64,000 bases of DNA from CAZMGV01 sp964565925. Its GTDB lineage: Bacteria; JAGRBM01; JAHCIT01. The translations under genes were made by a program, and so were the position numbers. How positions within the stretch are numbered: the stretch's first letter is position 1; every line of letters starts with the position of its first letter. This document shows, in pieces, positions 1 through 8,133 of this stretch. The notes under the pieces are model-generated. The model ran no database searches, had not been told where the DNA came from, and was given only the letters and a program-made list of their open reading frames with translations. The stretch covers positions 1 through 64,000 of the forward strand of contig CAZMGV010000015.1 in assembly GCA_964565925.1 (NCBI GenBank), read 5' to 3'.

Positions 1-2
1 GC

Positions 3-134
3 AGCGCTTCAGCGGAGCTCTACTGGCCGAGCTTTGGTCAGGTGACCACCCAGGTGCAGATCTCGGCGCCCGGAGTGCCGGCCGCTACCTATCAGCGCAC
101 GATCGTGTGTCCTGCAGGCGGATGCCCGCCCTGA
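3..134 (+). CDS. 3' end of an unidentified gene
   Basis: An open frame enters from the left edge and ends at TGA 132-134. The 43 visible residues are polar, with a two-cysteine tail (TIVCPAGGCPP) that could form a disulfide loop. They match no family I can name; an exported or pilin-like C-terminus is possible but not demonstrable. The frame is supported by the strong terminator that follows at 158-196 and by the absence of another frame across the stretch. Confidence 0.4.
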   Translation, partial: SASAELYWPSFGQVTTQVQISAPGVPAATYQRTIVCPAGGCPP

Positions 135-157
135 CAATGTGGACCTCTCAAGGAAAA

Positions 158-196
158 GCTGAAACGCCGGTCGTAAGGCCGGCGTTTCAGCTTTTT
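158..196 (+). terminator. Rho-independent terminator
   Basis: A perfect 13-bp stem (GCTGAAACGCCGG at 158-170 pairing with 179-191) with an 8-nt loop is followed directly by five T residues. It closes the transcript of the partial gene at the left edge and separates it from parA. Confidence 0.9.
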
Positions 197-242
197 AACC
201 ACGTCTGTTGACCGGGCCATTCCCGTGCTACCTTGTTTTCCG

Positions 243-1043
243 ATGGGTGAGATCGTTGCAGTCGTCAATCAGAAGGGCGGAGTGGGAAAGACCACAACCG
301 CCATGAATCTTGCTGCCTGCCTGGCGGCGGCGGAGCATCCCACCCTTGTGATAGATATGGACCCGCAGGCAAATGCGACCAGCGGGCTCGGGGTTCAGGG
401 CACGGAGGGCAAGGATTCCTACGCCCTCATTCTGGGGGAATGCGGATGGAAGGAAGCGATCCATCCGTCCGAAATCCCGCATTTGTCGATTATCCCGGCT
501 CTCAAGTCCCTGGCCGGTGCCAATGTGGAACTGGTCGGTGAAATTGCGCGTGAGCTCAAGCTCAGAGATGCCCTGAGTGGCGTTCTGGATGTCTATGAGT
601 TCGTCTTTATCGACTGTCCTCCATCACTGGAACTGCTAACCATTAACGCCATGGTGGCCGCCGGCTCACTGCTTGTACCTCTCCAGTGCGAATACTTCGC
701 GCTGGAGGGTCTGGGTCACCTGCTCGAAACCCAGAAGTTGATCCGCAAGAGCATTAACAAGGATCTCCAGCTGGAAGGGATCGTACTGACGATGTACGAC
801 GCCCGGAACCGTCTGTCTGTCGATATTGAAAAGGAAGTCCGGGATCATTTCCCGCAGGCCGCGTACCGGACCGTTATTCCTCGTAACGTACGGCTGTCGG
901 AAGCTCCGAGCCACGGCAAACCCATTATTGCGTACGATATTACCTGCCGGGGCGCCGAGGCCTATATGAATCTGGCTGGTGAGTTCCTGGACCGCCGCGG
1001 GCTCGGCGGCGGATCACGGCGGAAGGCGAGCGCCCACGGATGA
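243..1043 (+). CDS. parA: Chromosome-partitioning ATPase ParA (Soj)
   Basis: A deviant-Walker P-loop ATPase that, with ParB and parS, segregates the origin region. Visible are the Walker A box KGGVGKTT at residues 11-18 with the signature lysine K11, the A' motif VIDMDPQ near 36-42 and the Walker B region FIDCPPS. The length (266 residues) is normal for chromosomal ParA. An upstream GTG at 225 is open, but the ATG at 243 gives the standard short N-terminus and is preferred. The stop overlaps the parB start by four bases (ATGA), so the two are translationally coupled. Confidence 0.96.
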   Translation: MGEIVAVVNQKGGVGKTTTAMNLAACLAAAEHPTLVIDMDPQANATSGLGVQGTEGKDSYALILGECGWKEAIHPSEIPHLSIIPALKSLAGANVELVGEIARELKLRDALSGVLDVYEFVFIDCPPSLELLTINAMVAAGSLLVPLQCEYFALEGLGHLLETQKLIRKSINKDLQLEGIVLTMYDARNRLSVDIEKEVRDHFPQAAYRTVIPRNVRLSEAPSHGKPIIAYDITCRGAEAYMNLAGEFLDRRGLGGGSRRKASAHG

Positions 1044-1918
1044 AGCCCGGTCTGAAGAAACCGCTGGGACGAGGGCTGGGGTCTCTGATCCCCGGTGCCG
1101 GGCGGGGCGACGACGCAGGTCAGCCCGGTAATGCGCAGGAAATCGAACTCAAGCTGCTTTCCGGCAATCCGCGCCAGATGCGGGTTCATTTTGACGAGAC
1201 GGCCCTTCAGTCGCTTGCCGAATCAATCCGTAAAAAAGGTGTGCTGGAACCGGTTCTCGTCAGGCCGCTGGCTGGAGGCAAATACGAGCTGATTGCAGGC
1301 GAGCGCCGGATGCGAGCAGCCCGTCTCGCGGGGCTCGAAAAGATTCCAGTCGTCGTCAAGGAGCTGAGCGACCGGGAGTCGCTCGAGATCGCGCTGCTTG
1401 AAAACGTGATGCGCGAAGACCTTACGGCGGTGGAGGAAGCGCGCGGTTACCAGAAACTTGTCGATGAGTTCGGCTATACCCACGAGCAGATCGCCTCGCG
1501 TACCGGACTGGACCGGGCGACTGTCACAAATGCGCTCCGGCTGCTCAAGCTTCCGGCCCGCGTTCTTGAAACGGTCGAAAAGGGGGATCTCACCGCCGGA
1601 CACGCAAAGGTCCTGCTGGGGCTGGATCACGCGGATCAGATACTGTCAGCTTCCATGATAGCTGTCCGCAAAGGCCTGTCCGTCCGCGAGACAGAGGCTC
1701 TGGTCCAGAAGATCAAAGCAGGAATTCGTTCACCGGATTCTAAAAAGGGACCGGGGCGGATCGATCCGAATATCCGTCAGCTGGTTGAAGACTTGAGCCG
1801 GCAGCTGGGTACCCGGGTGGAGCTTCAGCCTCGTACTGCCGTCAAAGGCAAGCTCATTATTCACTACTCGAGTCTCGATTCGCTCGATACGGTCCTTTCG
1901 CGGCTCAAAAAGCGATAA
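1040..1918 (+). CDS. parB: Chromosome-partitioning protein ParB (Spo0J)
   Basis: A CTP-dependent DNA clamp that loads at parS and stimulates ParA. The N-terminus carries the ParA-activating peptide GRGLGSLIP. The central ParB domain has the CTP-binding GERRMRAARLAGL box, and a helix-turn-helix follows (HEQIASRTGLDRATVTNAL). The C-terminal third matches the dimerisation region. The length (292 residues) is typical. The gene converges on thiD with 31 bp between them and no clear terminator. A partial parS-like sequence lies about 1 kb downstream at 2895-2927. Confidence 0.96.
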   Translation: MKPGLKKPLGRGLGSLIPGAGRGDDAGQPGNAQEIELKLLSGNPRQMRVHFDETALQSLAESIRKKGVLEPVLVRPLAGGKYELIAGERRMRAARLAGLEKIPVVVKELSDRESLEIALLENVMREDLTAVEEARGYQKLVDEFGYTHEQIASRTGLDRATVTNALRLLKLPARVLETVEKGDLTAGHAKVLLGLDHADQILSASMIAVRKGLSVRETEALVQKIKAGIRSPDSKKGPGRIDPNIRQLVEDLSRQLGTRVELQPRTAVKGKLIIHYSSLDSLDTVLSRLKKR

Positions 1919-1949
1919 CACTTGTTTTGTGTCACAGCCGATGCTGCCT

Positions 1950-2744
1950 CTACGAGAACAGCGTTGCGACCGCGCCCGGGCTTGTAGGTGCGGCTTTCCG
2001 GATCAAATGATTCATTCGCTTTTCGGCGAAGCGAACCGCTTGGACAACGTCCTGGCGGGACGCGAGGCGGGACGCGATCAGTGAAGCCAGAACGCAACCT
2101 GTACCATGTATGTCCACGTTTACGTGCGGCCGGGAGTGTACAAAAACAAGTTTTCCACTCTGATATAAGCAGTCTTTCACTGTTCCAGTTGTAGACGATT
2201 CTTGAGCACGCTTCTGGTGTCCGCCCTTGAGCAATAGTGCAAAAGGCAGATCCCGGCTTATCTCCTCGGGTGAAAGCCCTTCAAAAAGCCAATCGTACTC
2301 CAGCCGGTTGGGCGTGATCAGGGAGAGGCAGGGGTACAGATGGGCGGCAAGCGCTTTACGGAACTTCCGCCGCTCTGACACAGGTATGAACGGTATCCCG
2401 CGTGTGGGTGCCGCGACCGGATCATAGACGGCCGGCACCGGATATCGCTTCAAGAACCGCGCGAGAATCTGGATCTGGCTGGTCTCCGTAAGGGCACCGA
2501 TCTTGAGTGCACCTGGTGGCCCGTCGTCGCCAACCAGCCGTCTCAACTGCCGGTCCAGAAGCGCAGCTGAAAACGGCACCACGCGTTCCAAGTGGCGGCT
2601 GGACTGGATCGTGAGTGCGGTGAGACATGCAGACACCGGCGTCCCCGTTGAGGCCGCCGCACGGCAGTCGGCAAGTACGCCCGCGCCGCCAGAGGGGTCA
2701 TAGGCGGCGACGACTAATAACCGGGGTTTTTGCAGACGGTTCAT
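1950..2744 (-). CDS. thiD: Hydroxymethylpyrimidine/phosphomethylpyrimidine kinase family protein
   Basis: A ribokinase-fold kinase that phosphorylates HMP and HMP-P in thiamine pyrophosphate synthesis. Family marks are the N-terminal DPSGGAG loop, the LKIGAL segment, TPNRLEYDWL in the middle and the anion-hole/catalytic motif HGTGC with its conserved Cys. The length of 264 residues fits ThiD. The motif usually read as DPVM..TSG is altered to DPVAAPTRG, so a relative acting on another small hydroxymethyl substrate cannot be excluded. The gene stands alone and converges on parB. Confidence 0.85.
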   Translation of the reverse strand: MNRLQKPRLLVVAAYDPSGGAGVLADCRAAASTGTPVSACLTALTIQSSRHLERVVPFSAALLDRQLRRLVGDDGPPGALKIGALTETSQIQILARFLKRYPVPAVYDPVAAPTRGIPFIPVSERRKFRKALAAHLYPCLSLITPNRLEYDWLFEGLSPEEISRDLPFALLLKGGHQKRAQESSTTGTVKDCLYQSGKLVFVHSRPHVNVDIHGTGCVLASLIASRLASRQDVVQAVRFAEKRMNHLIRKAAPTSPGAVATLFS

Positions 2745-2894
2745 CCGGTTGATCCGATAATCGGTCCTAGTGCACGTGCCAAATTGAAAGATATTGCGTC
2801 CTGTAGGCCCCCAGATGTGCCGGCATGTCGAGCTTTCCTGAAAACAAATTCAGTGTCTGTTTCAAAAGAGAATAGAAAAATAATCGCCTTAACC

Positions 2895-2927
2895 AGTTTC
2901 ACGTGTTTTGGATATTAATTGTGAAAC
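2895..2927. promoter_or_regulatory. Degenerate parS-like / spaced inverted repeat
   Basis: GTTTCACGTG at 2896-2905 equals the left ten bases of the bacterial parS core (GTTTCACGTGAAAC), but the right arm reads TTTT in place of AAAC. A separate GTGAAAC follows at 2921-2927 and forms an inverted repeat with GTTTCAC at 2896-2902. It lies about 1 kb from parB. It may be a decayed parS site, an operator or chance. Confidence 0.25.
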
Positions 2928-3209
2928 GGAACACTTATTTGTTTGTCTAGGTTTTGCTTCCCGAAGGAATTTACGCCGGAGAGTACCGGTTTGCGGCGGT
3001 GAAACTACGGATCGATTTGATGCACCCGGGTGGCTTAAGGAGCCCTGTACGAAAGGATTTGGAGGGTTTCTCCGGGGCCAGATCCCAACCAGGTCCAGTC
3101 CCATTTTTGAGTTTCTATGAATAGAATTGTGTCGAGTGAAAGCGGAAAATCTGATATTTTATAAAGCGGAAAGGGAAAGTCTGAGAGAACCTTTATCACT
3201 TTAAAGACT

Positions 3210-3237
3210 TTACAAGAGACAGCGTCCAGATATAACA
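3210..3237 (+). promoter_or_regulatory. Sigma70-type promoter for the Fis-type gene
   Basis: TTTACA (3210-3215), 16-bp spacer, TATAAC (3232-3237): five of six consensus positions in each box. It faces the small DNA-binding protein gene and would give a leader of about 120 nt. Confidence 0.45.
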
Positions 3238-3365
3238 CTGAAACATATGCATACGGACTTTGAAGGTTTGAATGGCCTTGAGAAGCGGTGCAGAGCGCAA
3301 ACGGACCTGTAGACAGGGCAAGGTTCGGACGCGTTGCGAATGAAGAACTGGAGTACGGAAGTTTC

Positions 3366-3788
3366 ATGGTTACCGAAGCACAATTGAAGAACAGCTTGAA
3401 GCTGCTGCTGAAGGGTGGTTCTCTCCCGGCGGAAGCCGACGAGGTCGAAAAGATCTTCAAGGCCTTGGCCCGGATCGCTCCGAACTGCATGGTGGATCCC
3501 GCTGTGGCGCTCGGCTTTATTTCGACGGTTCTCAAGGACAAGGGCCAGCTGGGCCCCAAGGTCCTGGCCGAAGTGGCTCTGGCAGAAAAGCTTCTCAGAG
3601 AGTTGCGTATCCAGCCGGTAGGTTTTGACGAAAGTCTCAAGCTTCCTGAGCAGCTGGACGCGCTAGAGAAGCATCTGATCGAGCGGTCATTGGAGCTGCA
3701 CCGCCGAAAGGGCGACGCTGCCAAGGCGTTGGGGATCCCCCAGAGCACGCTCTCGACGAAGCTGAAAAAGTTCGGTCTCCGGGAGTGA
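3366..3788 (+). CDS. Fis-type helix-turn-helix protein
   Basis: A small (140-residue) probable DNA-binding protein. The C-terminal 45 residues are a Fis/NtrC-type HTH (AAKALGIPQSTLSTKLKKFGL). The N-terminal 95 residues form an unassigned, mostly helical module, with no response-regulator phosphoacceptor or AAA+ domain. The frame is open from GTG 3288, but ATG 3366 is preferred because GGAG lies about 12 bases upstream and the earlier residues look non-coding. The gene is monocistronic, with a promoter match at 3210-3237 and a strong terminator at 3823-3848. Targets cannot be told from sequence. Confidence 0.8.
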   Translation: MVTEAQLKNSLKLLLKGGSLPAEADEVEKIFKALARIAPNCMVDPAVALGFISTVLKDKGQLGPKVLAEVALAEKLLRELRIQPVGFDESLKLPEQLDALEKHLIERSLELHRRKGDAAKALGIPQSTLSTKLKKFGLRE

Positions 3789-3822
3789 CGTTTTGCCCGA
3801 GAGGGGCGATATTGTGGAAACG

Positions 3823-3848
3823 GGGAGGGCGGATGCGCCCTCCCTTTT
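3823..3848 (+). terminator. Rho-independent terminator
   Basis: The stem GGGAGGGCG (3823-3831) pairs perfectly with CGCCCTCCC (3836-3844) around the loop GATG, followed by TTTT. It ends the Fis-type transcript 35 bases after its stop. Confidence 0.9.
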
Positions 3849-3915
3849 CATTTGCGGGCTGATCCGGAGCGGCGCCGTCAGTCAGTGAACCAGCGGACTT
3901 GGGGAACGATAAAGA

Positions 3916-3993
3916 TGGGGTGAGTGACCGGTCTCGAACCGGCAGCCTTCAGAGTCACAATCTGACGCTCTAACCAATTGAGCTACACCCACC
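3916..3993 (-). tRNA. tRNA-His (GTG)
   Basis: On the minus strand the sequence folds as a full cloverleaf. The acceptor GTGGGTG pairs with CACTCAC (one G-U), the D arm reads GCTCAATTGGTTAGAGC, the anticodon stem TCAGA/TCTGA encloses loop TTGTGAC (anticodon GTG), and the T arm is GCCGG TTCGAGA CCGGT. The base before the acceptor is G, giving the G(-1) typical of tRNA-His, and CCA is encoded at 3918-3916. It lies 79 bases downstream of the CblC-like gene on the same strand. Confidence 0.96.
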
Positions 3994-4071
3994 ACGGGGT
4001 TGCCGGGAAACCATTCAGAGTGTCCGAAGGGCTTCCGGCGGGCCCCTATGTAGGTACTCCGGCAGGCCGTT

Positions 4072-4788
4072 TCAAGGGAGGCGGATGGCATTGGTCTCTT
4101 TTTGATAATGGTAACGGATCTGGTTCTCCGTATACCGGGACGCGTGGCCCAGTGGGCAGGCGTCCCGAACGGCCACCCAGTCGGCCCAGTTGGGCAGGCC
4201 GCCGTCGGGGACCATTCTGCCGGTCAGCCCGCTGCGTGCCTTTTCAAGTGCTGCCATGCAGGGAGCACTGCAACCTGCGCAGGTATCGAGCGGCGAAGGC
4301 CCCCCGGCTGCCGCAGGTCCGTCTATATCCAGTACCACTACCCCTCGGAAGGCGATCCAGGGGCCGTGTACGGGATGAACGCTCAGATGGCTAGGTGATG
4401 TCTTGGCGAGTCCGGCCGCCTCGGCAACTGTCTGGATGGCCACCTTTTGCCCGTCCCGGTGATGCGGCCAGCGGCAGTTGAAGGCCGCTCCGGCGGCAGA
4501 CGCGGCGTCGCGGATATGCCCCTCAGACCAGGTGTCTACAGGGTGCGCATCGGCCTTCAGCGCTGGTGTTTCCAGATAGGCCTTCACAAAAGGTTTCCAG
4601 AAGGCATGCGTACAGGCTACCAGTACGCCGAGTGTCGCTCCGCCCCGGAACTCCGGCAGCCGATAGTCCGGCTTGGCATGGCTGTTGTACCAGCCTGTCG
4701 CAAACGGCACGACCAGATCGAATCCGTGGCGCATCAGCCGTTCCTGCATGTCGCAAGTCACGCTTCGCCAGTCGTCGGTAGATCCCAT
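4072..4788 (-). CDS. CblC/MMACHC-like corrinoid-processing protein
   Basis: Resembles the vertebrate cobalamin trafficking protein MMACHC (CblC), which binds cobalamin and removes its upper ligand. Matching blocks by eye are FDLVVPFATGWYN near the N-terminus, LGVLVACTHAFWKPF, a central HPVDTWSEGHI, a QTVAEAAGLA segment and SVHPVHGPWIAFRGVVVLD. A cysteine cluster (CAGCSAPC), absent from the human protein, sits near residues 175-182. At 238 residues it is close to the human core domain. No Shine-Dalgarno is evident before ATG 4788, which lies 42 bases after the tRNA-Arg 3' end, so the start is uncertain. Substrate and reaction are inferred from family resemblance. The BtuFCD-like importer at 49-52 kb could supply the same cofactor. 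Confidence 0.8.
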   Translation of the reverse strand: MGSTDDWRSVTCDMQERLMRHGFDLVVPFATGWYNSHAKPDYRLPEFRGGATLGVLVACTHAFWKPFVKAYLETPALKADAHPVDTWSEGHIRDAASAAGAAFNCRWPHHRDGQKVAIQTVAEAAGLAKTSPSHLSVHPVHGPWIAFRGVVVLDIDGPAAAGGPSPLDTCAGCSAPCMAALEKARSGLTGRMVPDGGLPNWADWVAVRDACPLGHASRYTENQIRYHYQKETNAIRLP

Positions 4789-4830
4789 ATTGTCAATTGT
4801 GGCACAGATTCACCGGGTGCGGTATTGAGT

Positions 4831-4907
<77 letters not shown>

Positions 4908-4986
4908 CTTTGAAGACTCCTTGACCGGGAGGTCACGGGGCCGCACCCTAGCCAAAGGGCGGGGGGGCGTCCATGCGAAGTATACC

Positions 4987-5592
4987 ATGCGGGAAGAAAC
5001 CAGAGCCCTTATAGAGTCGCGCTTGAAAAGCAGGCCTGCCAAACCGGTCGATGACCCGGTGCTGGTCCCTGCTTCGGTGCTAATCCCGGTATTTGAGCAC
5101 GACTCGTCCACAAACCTTCTGTTTACCCGCCGGTCTGGTGGGCTTAACAAGCATGCCGGGGAGGTGAGCTTCCCCGGCGGCCGGCAGGACCCTACTGACC
5201 CCTCCCAGCTCGCCACGGCGTTGCGCGAAACCGACGAAGAACTCGGAATTGCCGCCGGACTGGTCTCGGTGCTCGGGGACCTCGACGAAATTACCACTGT
5301 CACCAACTACCGGGTTCATCCCTTTGTCGGCGTGATCCCCTGGCCGGTCGAACTGCGTCCCTCGGCTGGCGAGGTCAGCACGGTATTTTACGTTTCAGTC
5401 GAAGAGTTGATGGACCCCCGGGTTTACACCCTTCACCGGTCCCACCAGTGGAAGGGGCGTCCGTATCCGGTCCACCAGTTCAAGGTACGGGGGGAGAATA
5501 TCTGGGGGGCCACGGGCAAGATCCTCGCCCAGTTTCTGCACGTCATTTATGGATGGGGTGATGCGGAAACGGTACTCGCCGGAAGATCGTAA
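4987..5592 (+). CDS. NUDIX hydrolase, probable CoA pyrophosphatase (NudL type)
   Basis: Predicted to cleave CoA or related nucleoside diphosphate derivatives. The CoA-pyrophosphatase signature is clear: LLFTRRSGGLNKHAGEVSFP, then a NUDIX box with FPGGRQDPTD and ALRETDEELGI. The first Glu of the classical box is Asp or shifted, as is usual in this subfamily. The frame is open from 4921, but ATG 4987 gives a 201-residue protein of normal length starting at the family's MREET-like helix. The gene is divergent from tRNA-Arg and runs toward the PilZ gene. Confidence 0.87.
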   Translation: MREETRALIESRLKSRPAKPVDDPVLVPASVLIPVFEHDSSTNLLFTRRSGGLNKHAGEVSFPGGRQDPTDPSQLATALRETDEELGIAAGLVSVLGDLDEITTVTNYRVHPFVGVIPWPVELRPSAGEVSTVFYVSVEELMDPRVYTLHRSHQWKGRPYPVHQFKVRGENIWGATGKILAQFLHVIYGWGDAETVLAGRS

Positions 5593-5606
5593 GCGATGCG
5601 TTCCGC

Positions 5607-6017
5607 TTATTCCTCGCGCTCCCGGCGGGTGCGGGCCTCGGTAAGTGCGGCGGCGAGGTCGCCAAATAGACGTTCGTTTTTCACCCACGCGTCGATCTTG
5701 GCGCCGAGCTTCTCGTCCATGACGCCGAATTTCACGCCATAACCCCACTTTTTGGCGATACGGGCATCGTCGGTGGTGGTGCGCTTGTAGACGATCTCGG
5801 CAGGCACCTCGATGACTTCCGGTATTGCCTTGATACGGAATCCGAGGATAACAGGTTCCAGCGGGTCAATGTCTTCGTCGCTGTCGATGAGCGCGCCGCC
5901 CTTGGACAGTTCCCGCATGTGGGCTTCGCCCGCCTTGCCATCGCGGATAATCATGAGCGGTAGATTGACCGGCGCACGCTTGTGGGACCGGATCCGGAAG
6001 TTGCGTTTAATGGTCAC
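5607..6017 (-). CDS. PilZ-domain protein
   Basis: A 136-residue stand-alone PilZ domain, probably a cyclic-di-GMP receptor. The N-terminal arginine motif is present (RSHKRAPVNLPL), followed by the [D/N]xSxxG-type motif in RELSKGGALI; the third position fits although D/N is replaced by E. A basic and acidic tail (TEARTRREREE) follows the barrel. The start is GTG 6017, overlapping the stop of the upstream hydrolase (GTGA), so the two are co-translated. Binding of c-di-GMP is inferred from the motif. Confidence 0.82.
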   Translation of the reverse strand: MTIKRNFRIRSHKRAPVNLPLMIIRDGKAGEAHMRELSKGGALIDSDEDIDPLEPVILGFRIKAIPEVIEVPAEIVYKRTTTDDARIAKKWGYGVKFGVMDEKLGAKIDAWVKNERLFGDLAAALTEARTRREREE

Positions 6018-6790
6018 AGCCTCGTCCTCCCCGAAAGTTTCTCCATGAAACCTTGCACGGCCGCGCGGAACTCCTGCGGTTTCTCCAGATGTCCCATATG
6101 GCCGGCCCCGGAGAGGATAACCCTTTCCGCGCCGGGAATCCTATCGGCCAGATAGGCCTGGTATTTGGCCGGGGTGAGGGCATCCGAATCGCCCCCTATC
6201 ACGAGGGTGGGCAGGACGATCTTTCCAACGTCGGCCATGCGGTCGAACCGGTCCGCCGCCCGGAAATCGTTCAGCACCTGGACGTTGGTCGGATGGCGGG
6301 GGAGTTTCAGATAGCTGTCCAGAATTTCGTCGGTGACGGCGCTTCCAAATGACGTACGGGCCGACTGTCGGGTATGCACGTCGTAGTGCTTTTCGAGGCT
6401 CTCGAAGATCATTGGGCCGACCCTGAGCCGTGCACCCGTTGAATAGAGGATGAGCCCGGAGAGCTTGACCTTGCGGCGGAGCGCCACCTCGATCGCCACG
6501 CCGCCTCCCATGGAGTGTCCAAGTAGGACAATCGGCCGTCCGGTCGTTGTGCCGAGGGCATTGATCGCTCCCTCGACAGCCTCGGCCATCTGTTCAATGG
6601 TGGTGAGCAGCGCACCCGAATGGGTGGCGTGCCCCGGCAGGTTGAGGGCTGACGCGGGAACCGTGAGGGATTTAACCGTGGTCCGGAAATTATAGGCCTG
6701 TCCGCCAGCGCCCGGCTGGAGCAGGAGCTCAGGCGAGGGGTTCCCCCACGCCTCCATTACGCCCAGTAAATGTCGCTTCCAGTCGTTCAT
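6014..6790 (-). CDS. Alpha/beta-hydrolase fold protein
   Basis: A 258-residue serine hydrolase of unknown substrate. The nucleophile elbow is GHSMGGG. The likely acid lies in the GGDSDALTP loop and the catalytic His in GAGHMGHLEKP near the C-terminus, the usual order of the triad. The frame extends to 6946, but ATG 6790 is preferred because the longer version runs into the start of the divergent gene at 6820. No signal peptide is seen. It overlaps the PilZ gene by four bases, so its output may be linked to c-di-GMP sensing, although that is inference only. Confidence 0.85.
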   Translation of the reverse strand: MNDWKRHLLGVMEAWGNPSPELLLQPGAGGQAYNFRTTVKSLTVPASALNLPGHATHSGALLTTIEQMAEAVEGAINALGTTTGRPIVLLGHSMGGGVAIEVALRRKVKLSGLILYSTGARLRVGPMIFESLEKHYDVHTRQSARTSFGSAVTDEILDSYLKLPRHPTNVQVLNDFRAADRFDRMADVGKIVLPTLVIGGDSDALTPAKYQAYLADRIPGAERVILSGAGHMGHLEKPQEFRAAVQGFMEKLSGRTRL

Positions 6791-6819
6791 AAAGAATATG
6801 CTACACACTGTAGAGACAA

Positions 6820-8103
6820 ATGAGTGAATTTCGCAAAATCGTTTTCTGGCTGCCCGCCGCCGTATTGCTGGCGTCAGTGTCGGGGGCCGTGTCCTGTGCA
6901 CAGGAGATGAAACCCCCGGATATGTCGGTCCCCCGGGCGGAATCATCCGAACGGCCGGCCGCGCCGACCGACATCCCCGACCTTGCCGGTGCGTACGATC
7001 TGCCGTTCCTGACGCTCCTGAAATCGATCAGCACGACCAGCTCGCTGCCGGACCCGGTCTGGGGACCTGATGGGAACGCAGCCTGGCATCTGGCCGATGG
7101 CGATCCGGAACTTGCCTGGTGTGCCGGAAACCGGCTGCTCGGCATTGGCGAGGAGATTCAGATCGAGTTCCTTCACCCGGTGAGTATAAACTCTCTGACG
7201 CTCCTCTACCCGGAAAGTCTGCCCGGTCCCCGCGTGGCCGAGTTCGAACTGGTGACCGGCGACAACGAATCCCGGATGGTGACCCTGCCGTCCGGCGGCA
7301 ACAGCAGCCGGATGAACTTCATCCCGGTGAACGGCCGGCGGTTCAGATTAGTGGTCCGAAAGGTCGCCTCGGGCGACGCGGCGACGCTGTGCGTAGGCGA
7401 ACTGAAACTGGGCGGCCGCGCCGATGTGGTCGACACGAAGTTCCCGGCTGACGCTGAACCTGTGGCGGTCTCCCAGATCCGTTCCACGTTTGCCGACATT
7501 GAAACCTTCCGTCAGCCGTCGCTCGGGCGGCCGAAGCTGGTCCGCTCGTTGTCGGACTTCTTCTCGCGCTGGACGGGGCCGGGTGAGCTGGCCTCAGCCA
7601 AGCTGCTTTATGACTACCAGTTCCAGACCGCCGGCGACGCACGTCTGTCCGAAGACAATCTGTGCGTCGTGGCGACCCGTGCCGTGATCGAAGCCAATGG
7701 AACGGCGGAACGGCTATTTCGTGAGCGCTACCTCGCCCGCCGGGCGGTGCCTCTGCTCGATGGCTGCGCGCCGGGCGTGGATCTCTCCTACTGGGTGCTG
7801 CGGCAGAACCGGCTGGCGGTCGTCCTGTTTAATACCCGGGGTGACAGCTACGGTGCGCTTGAGGCGGGTGACCCCAGGGCATTGCCGAAGTTACTTGGCA
7901 CCTACCGCAAGAACCCCAAAATAGGCTGGTGGCGCGAACCGATCCCCGGATACGGCGAGAAATCCAAGAGCCCCGAAAACCTTGCCGTCTCCATGCCGCG
8001 CGAAACAGTGCGCCGCATACTGACCGACCTGCTCACGTTCGAGGACAAGCCCAACTACTACCGCGACGGTCTGGAAGAACTCCGCCGCCGCGTGGGGCCC
8101 TGA
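6820..8103 (+). CDS. Exported protein with a discoidin-like (NADase-type glycan-binding) domain
   Basis: A 427-residue secreted protein. The signal peptide spans residues 1-28 (hydrophobic stretch to about 24, SCAQ near the cleavage point). Residues about 88-190 have the pattern of F5/8C-like NADase-type glycan-binding domains: WHLADGDPELAWCAG, GEEIQIEFLHPVSINSLTL, and a final CVGELKLGG strand. The C-terminal 220 residues match nothing I recognise. The role, perhaps binding of surface glycans, is inferred. It lies 30 bases upstream of a glycosyltransferase gene and may share its transcript. Confidence 0.75.
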   Translation: MSEFRKIVFWLPAAVLLASVSGAVSCAQEMKPPDMSVPRAESSERPAAPTDIPDLAGAYDLPFLTLLKSISTTSSLPDPVWGPDGNAAWHLADGDPELAWCAGNRLLGIGEEIQIEFLHPVSINSLTLLYPESLPGPRVAEFELVTGDNESRMVTLPSGGNSSRMNFIPVNGRRFRLVVRKVASGDAATLCVGELKLGGRADVVDTKFPADAEPVAVSQIRSTFADIETFRQPSLGRPKLVRSLSDFFSRWTGPGELASAKLLYDYQFQTAGDARLSEDNLCVVATRAVIEANGTAERLFRERYLARRAVPLLDGCAPGVDLSYWVLRQNRLAVVLFNTRGDSYGALEAGDPRALPKLLGTYRKNPKIGWWREPIPGYGEKSKSPENLAVSMPRETVRRILTDLLTFEDKPNYYRDGLEELRRRVGP

Positions 8104-8133
8104 ACCGGCCCCTCTGCGGGCTATCCACCGGCC

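Larger units (their letters stand above)
2745..3365. other. AT-richer intergenic region upstream of the Fis-type gene
   Basis: About 620 bases without a convincing gene; the short open frames have no recognisable protein features. Base composition is clearly less GC-rich than the flanks. It contains a half parS-like sequence near 2896 and a good promoter match at 3210-3237. It must also hold the promoter of the divergent thiD gene, which I could not pinpoint. Confidence 0.6.
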
